Positions 5,690-6,710 of a stretch of 6,710 nucleotides of DNA are shown one piece after another. Position numbers and translations under genes: made by a program. Source of the stretch: Promethearchaeia archaeon (lineage in GTDB: Archaea; Asgardarchaeota; Lokiarchaeia; Sigyniarchaeales; SOKP01); the NCBI GenBank assembly GCA_029856445.1, contig JAHQWY010000203.1, positions 1 through 6,710 on the forward strand. The letters are read 5' to 3'. The notes beneath the pieces were generated by a model. It worked only from the letters and a program-made list of their open reading frames with translations, did not search any database and was not told the DNA's origin. Positions within the stretch are counted from its first letter, which is position 1, and every line of letters begins with the position of its first letter.

Positions 5690-6710
5690 CTAAACCAATT
5701 CTATTTGGATCTTATTCTTTTGAAGATCCAACATCGATTCTAATATTCTTTCCGCTTGAGATGTGCTGTTGACAACAGGATCAGCTAAAAGTGCCTGTAA
5801 AGCTACTTTTTTTGATCTTGTAAGTATAGATTCAACAACGAGATCTTGAACGGCAGCTTGTGTGTTCAGTAGGGCAGCAAGACCTTTTGGATATTCTCCG
5901 AGTTTTACACTTTGAAGCCCCTTGTTGTTCACTATTGCGGGGCATTCAACTACTAAATCTTCCGGTAGGTTTGTAATAATTCCGTCATTCGGGAGATTTA
6001 CAGATAATTCTAGGTGATTATCATTATTTAGAATTCCTTCGATTATAGGGATTGCTCTTTCACCGCCGGCTCTCACAAGTCTGGCTCCTTTCCCTTTGTC
6101 TATGGCTCTTTTCATTCTTTCAAATGTATCAGCAGAATATTTTTCATATCCTTCCCAAAATTGACGTCCATGATACAAATTTGATACTTCCCATGCCCAA
6201 GAGATATATTCACCGTAATGATTATCAGTTGTATAAGGAAGGTAATCATATTTCTCCAAAATAAATTTAGTAAGGGATACATCTGTCTCTTTATTAATTT
6301 CATCGAGGATCGCAGGACCTTTTTTGCGGATATCTGGATAGGCATCTTTTTCTGTGTCGCGATATTTTGCCTTTAAGACAACACCGAAATGGTTTAATCC
6401 TCCTGCTTTTATCTTAAGACTCTTGAAAGGAGTATCAAGGATTCTTGGTAGCCATCTAATAGCATTATGTATTTCATGACATAATCCTACAAATCGTTGA
6501 TTTGGAAATTTCCTTTTTATTGCAAGGCAAATTCGACTCATTGGGTTTGAAAAATTAATGAATAATGCATCAGGTGAGATTTTTTGAATATCCTCACAAA
6601 TATCCAATATAGGAGGTATCACCCTTAAAGAATGGAAAAATCCTCCTGGACCACCATTTTCACCAGTGATTTGTTTGCTTCCATACATCATAGGAAATTC
6701 AAAATCCCAT
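5690..6710 (-). CDS. Glycoside hydrolase family 4 enzyme (5' part beyond window)
   Basis: Partial gene: the reading frame stays open to the window edge (WDFEFP precedes the first visible Met-Met at 6691), so the internal ATG is not the true start. GH4 proteins are usually about 430-480 residues; roughly the first 100, with the NAD-binding GxGS loop, are missing. GH4 enzymes cleave glycosides by a transient oxidation at C3 using NAD and a divalent metal. In numbering from the visible Met: GPGGFFHSLR (14-23), INFSNPM (45-51), the metal-ligand segment GLCHEIH (69-75, Cys71), AGGLNHFG (97-104, His101) and DNHYGEYISW (156-165). The CHE(I) signature resembles the CHEV of alpha-glucosidase-type members rather than the CHSV of alpha-galactosidases or the CN(V/I)P of 6-phospho-beta-glucosidases. 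The sequence is divergent and specificity remains open. The enzyme is cytoplasmic. No sugar transporter is visible, but the upstream side lies outside the window. Confidence 0.9.
   Translation of the reverse strand, partial: WDFEFPMMYGSKQITGENGGPGGFFHSLRVIPPILDICEDIQKISPDALFINFSNPMSRICLAIKRKFPNQRFVGLCHEIHNAIRWLPRILDTPFKSLKIKAGGLNHFGVVLKAKYRDTEKDAYPDIRKKGPAILDEINKETDVSLTKFILEKYDYLPYTTDNHYGEYISWAWEVSNLYHGRQFWEGYEKYSADTFERMKRAIDKGKGARLVRAGGERAIPIIEGILNNDNHLELSVNLPNDGIITNLPEDLVVECPAIVNNKGLQSVKLGEYPKGLAALLNTQAAVQDLVVESILTRSKKVALQALLADPVVNSTSQAERILESMLDLQKNKIQIELV

Noticed and set aside
6052..6345. Plus- and minus-strand short frames within the glycosidase gene (6052-6264 and 6112-6345)
   Set aside because: They are alternative frames of the GH4 coding region, whose motifs continue in one frame through both intervals.
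6689..6691. ATG at 6691 as the true start of the glycosidase
   Set aside because: The frame continues open to the window edge, and GH4 enzymes need an N-terminal NAD-binding region of about 100 residues that would be absent.

Overview
This AT-rich window most likely comes from an archaeon, probably an Asgard lineage (Loki- or Heimdall-like). The best clue is the first gene. It encodes a TPR protein ending in a small alpha/beta module of a kind I recall as common in Asgard TPR proteins, and which resembles the longin/roadblock folds. Supporting signs are TATA-like boxes upstream of genes, weak or missing Shine-Dalgarno sites, and oligo-T stretches after genes. The taxonomic call comes from recognising the protein, not from a search.

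Layout: (1) 1-245 is a non-coding leader with a TATA-like box, a T9 run, a 15-bp palindrome and two SD-like motifs. (2) About 246-2267 (+) is a 673-residue TPR protein with an uncertain non-ATG start. (3) 2314-3048 (-) is an isochorismatase-fold cysteine hydrolase, convergent with the TPR gene. (4) 3182-4888 (-) is an AMP-forming acyl-CoA ligase; it has its own promoter region and oligo-T terminators. (5) 4889-5061 is a divergent promoter region. (6) 5062-5289 and 5273-5638 (+) are an overlapping DUF433/DUF5615 pair, a presumed antitoxin and PIN-like toxin. (7) 5690-6710 (-) is a family 4 (NAD- and metal-dependent) glycosidase whose N-terminal part lies outside the window.

Only the DUF433/DUF5615 pair shows clear co-operation: two overlapping genes that probably form one translationally coupled toxin-antitoxin operon. 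The other genes appear to be independent units: a scaffold or signalling protein, two catabolic enzymes and a sugar hydrolase. They alternate in strand and are separated by promoter or terminator sequence. No tRNA, rRNA, CRISPR array, transposase or insertion-sequence end was seen. The most interesting points are the TPR-longin-like fusion, the altered A10 motif (normal lysine replaced by arginine) in the acyl-CoA ligase, and the small toxin-antitoxin module.
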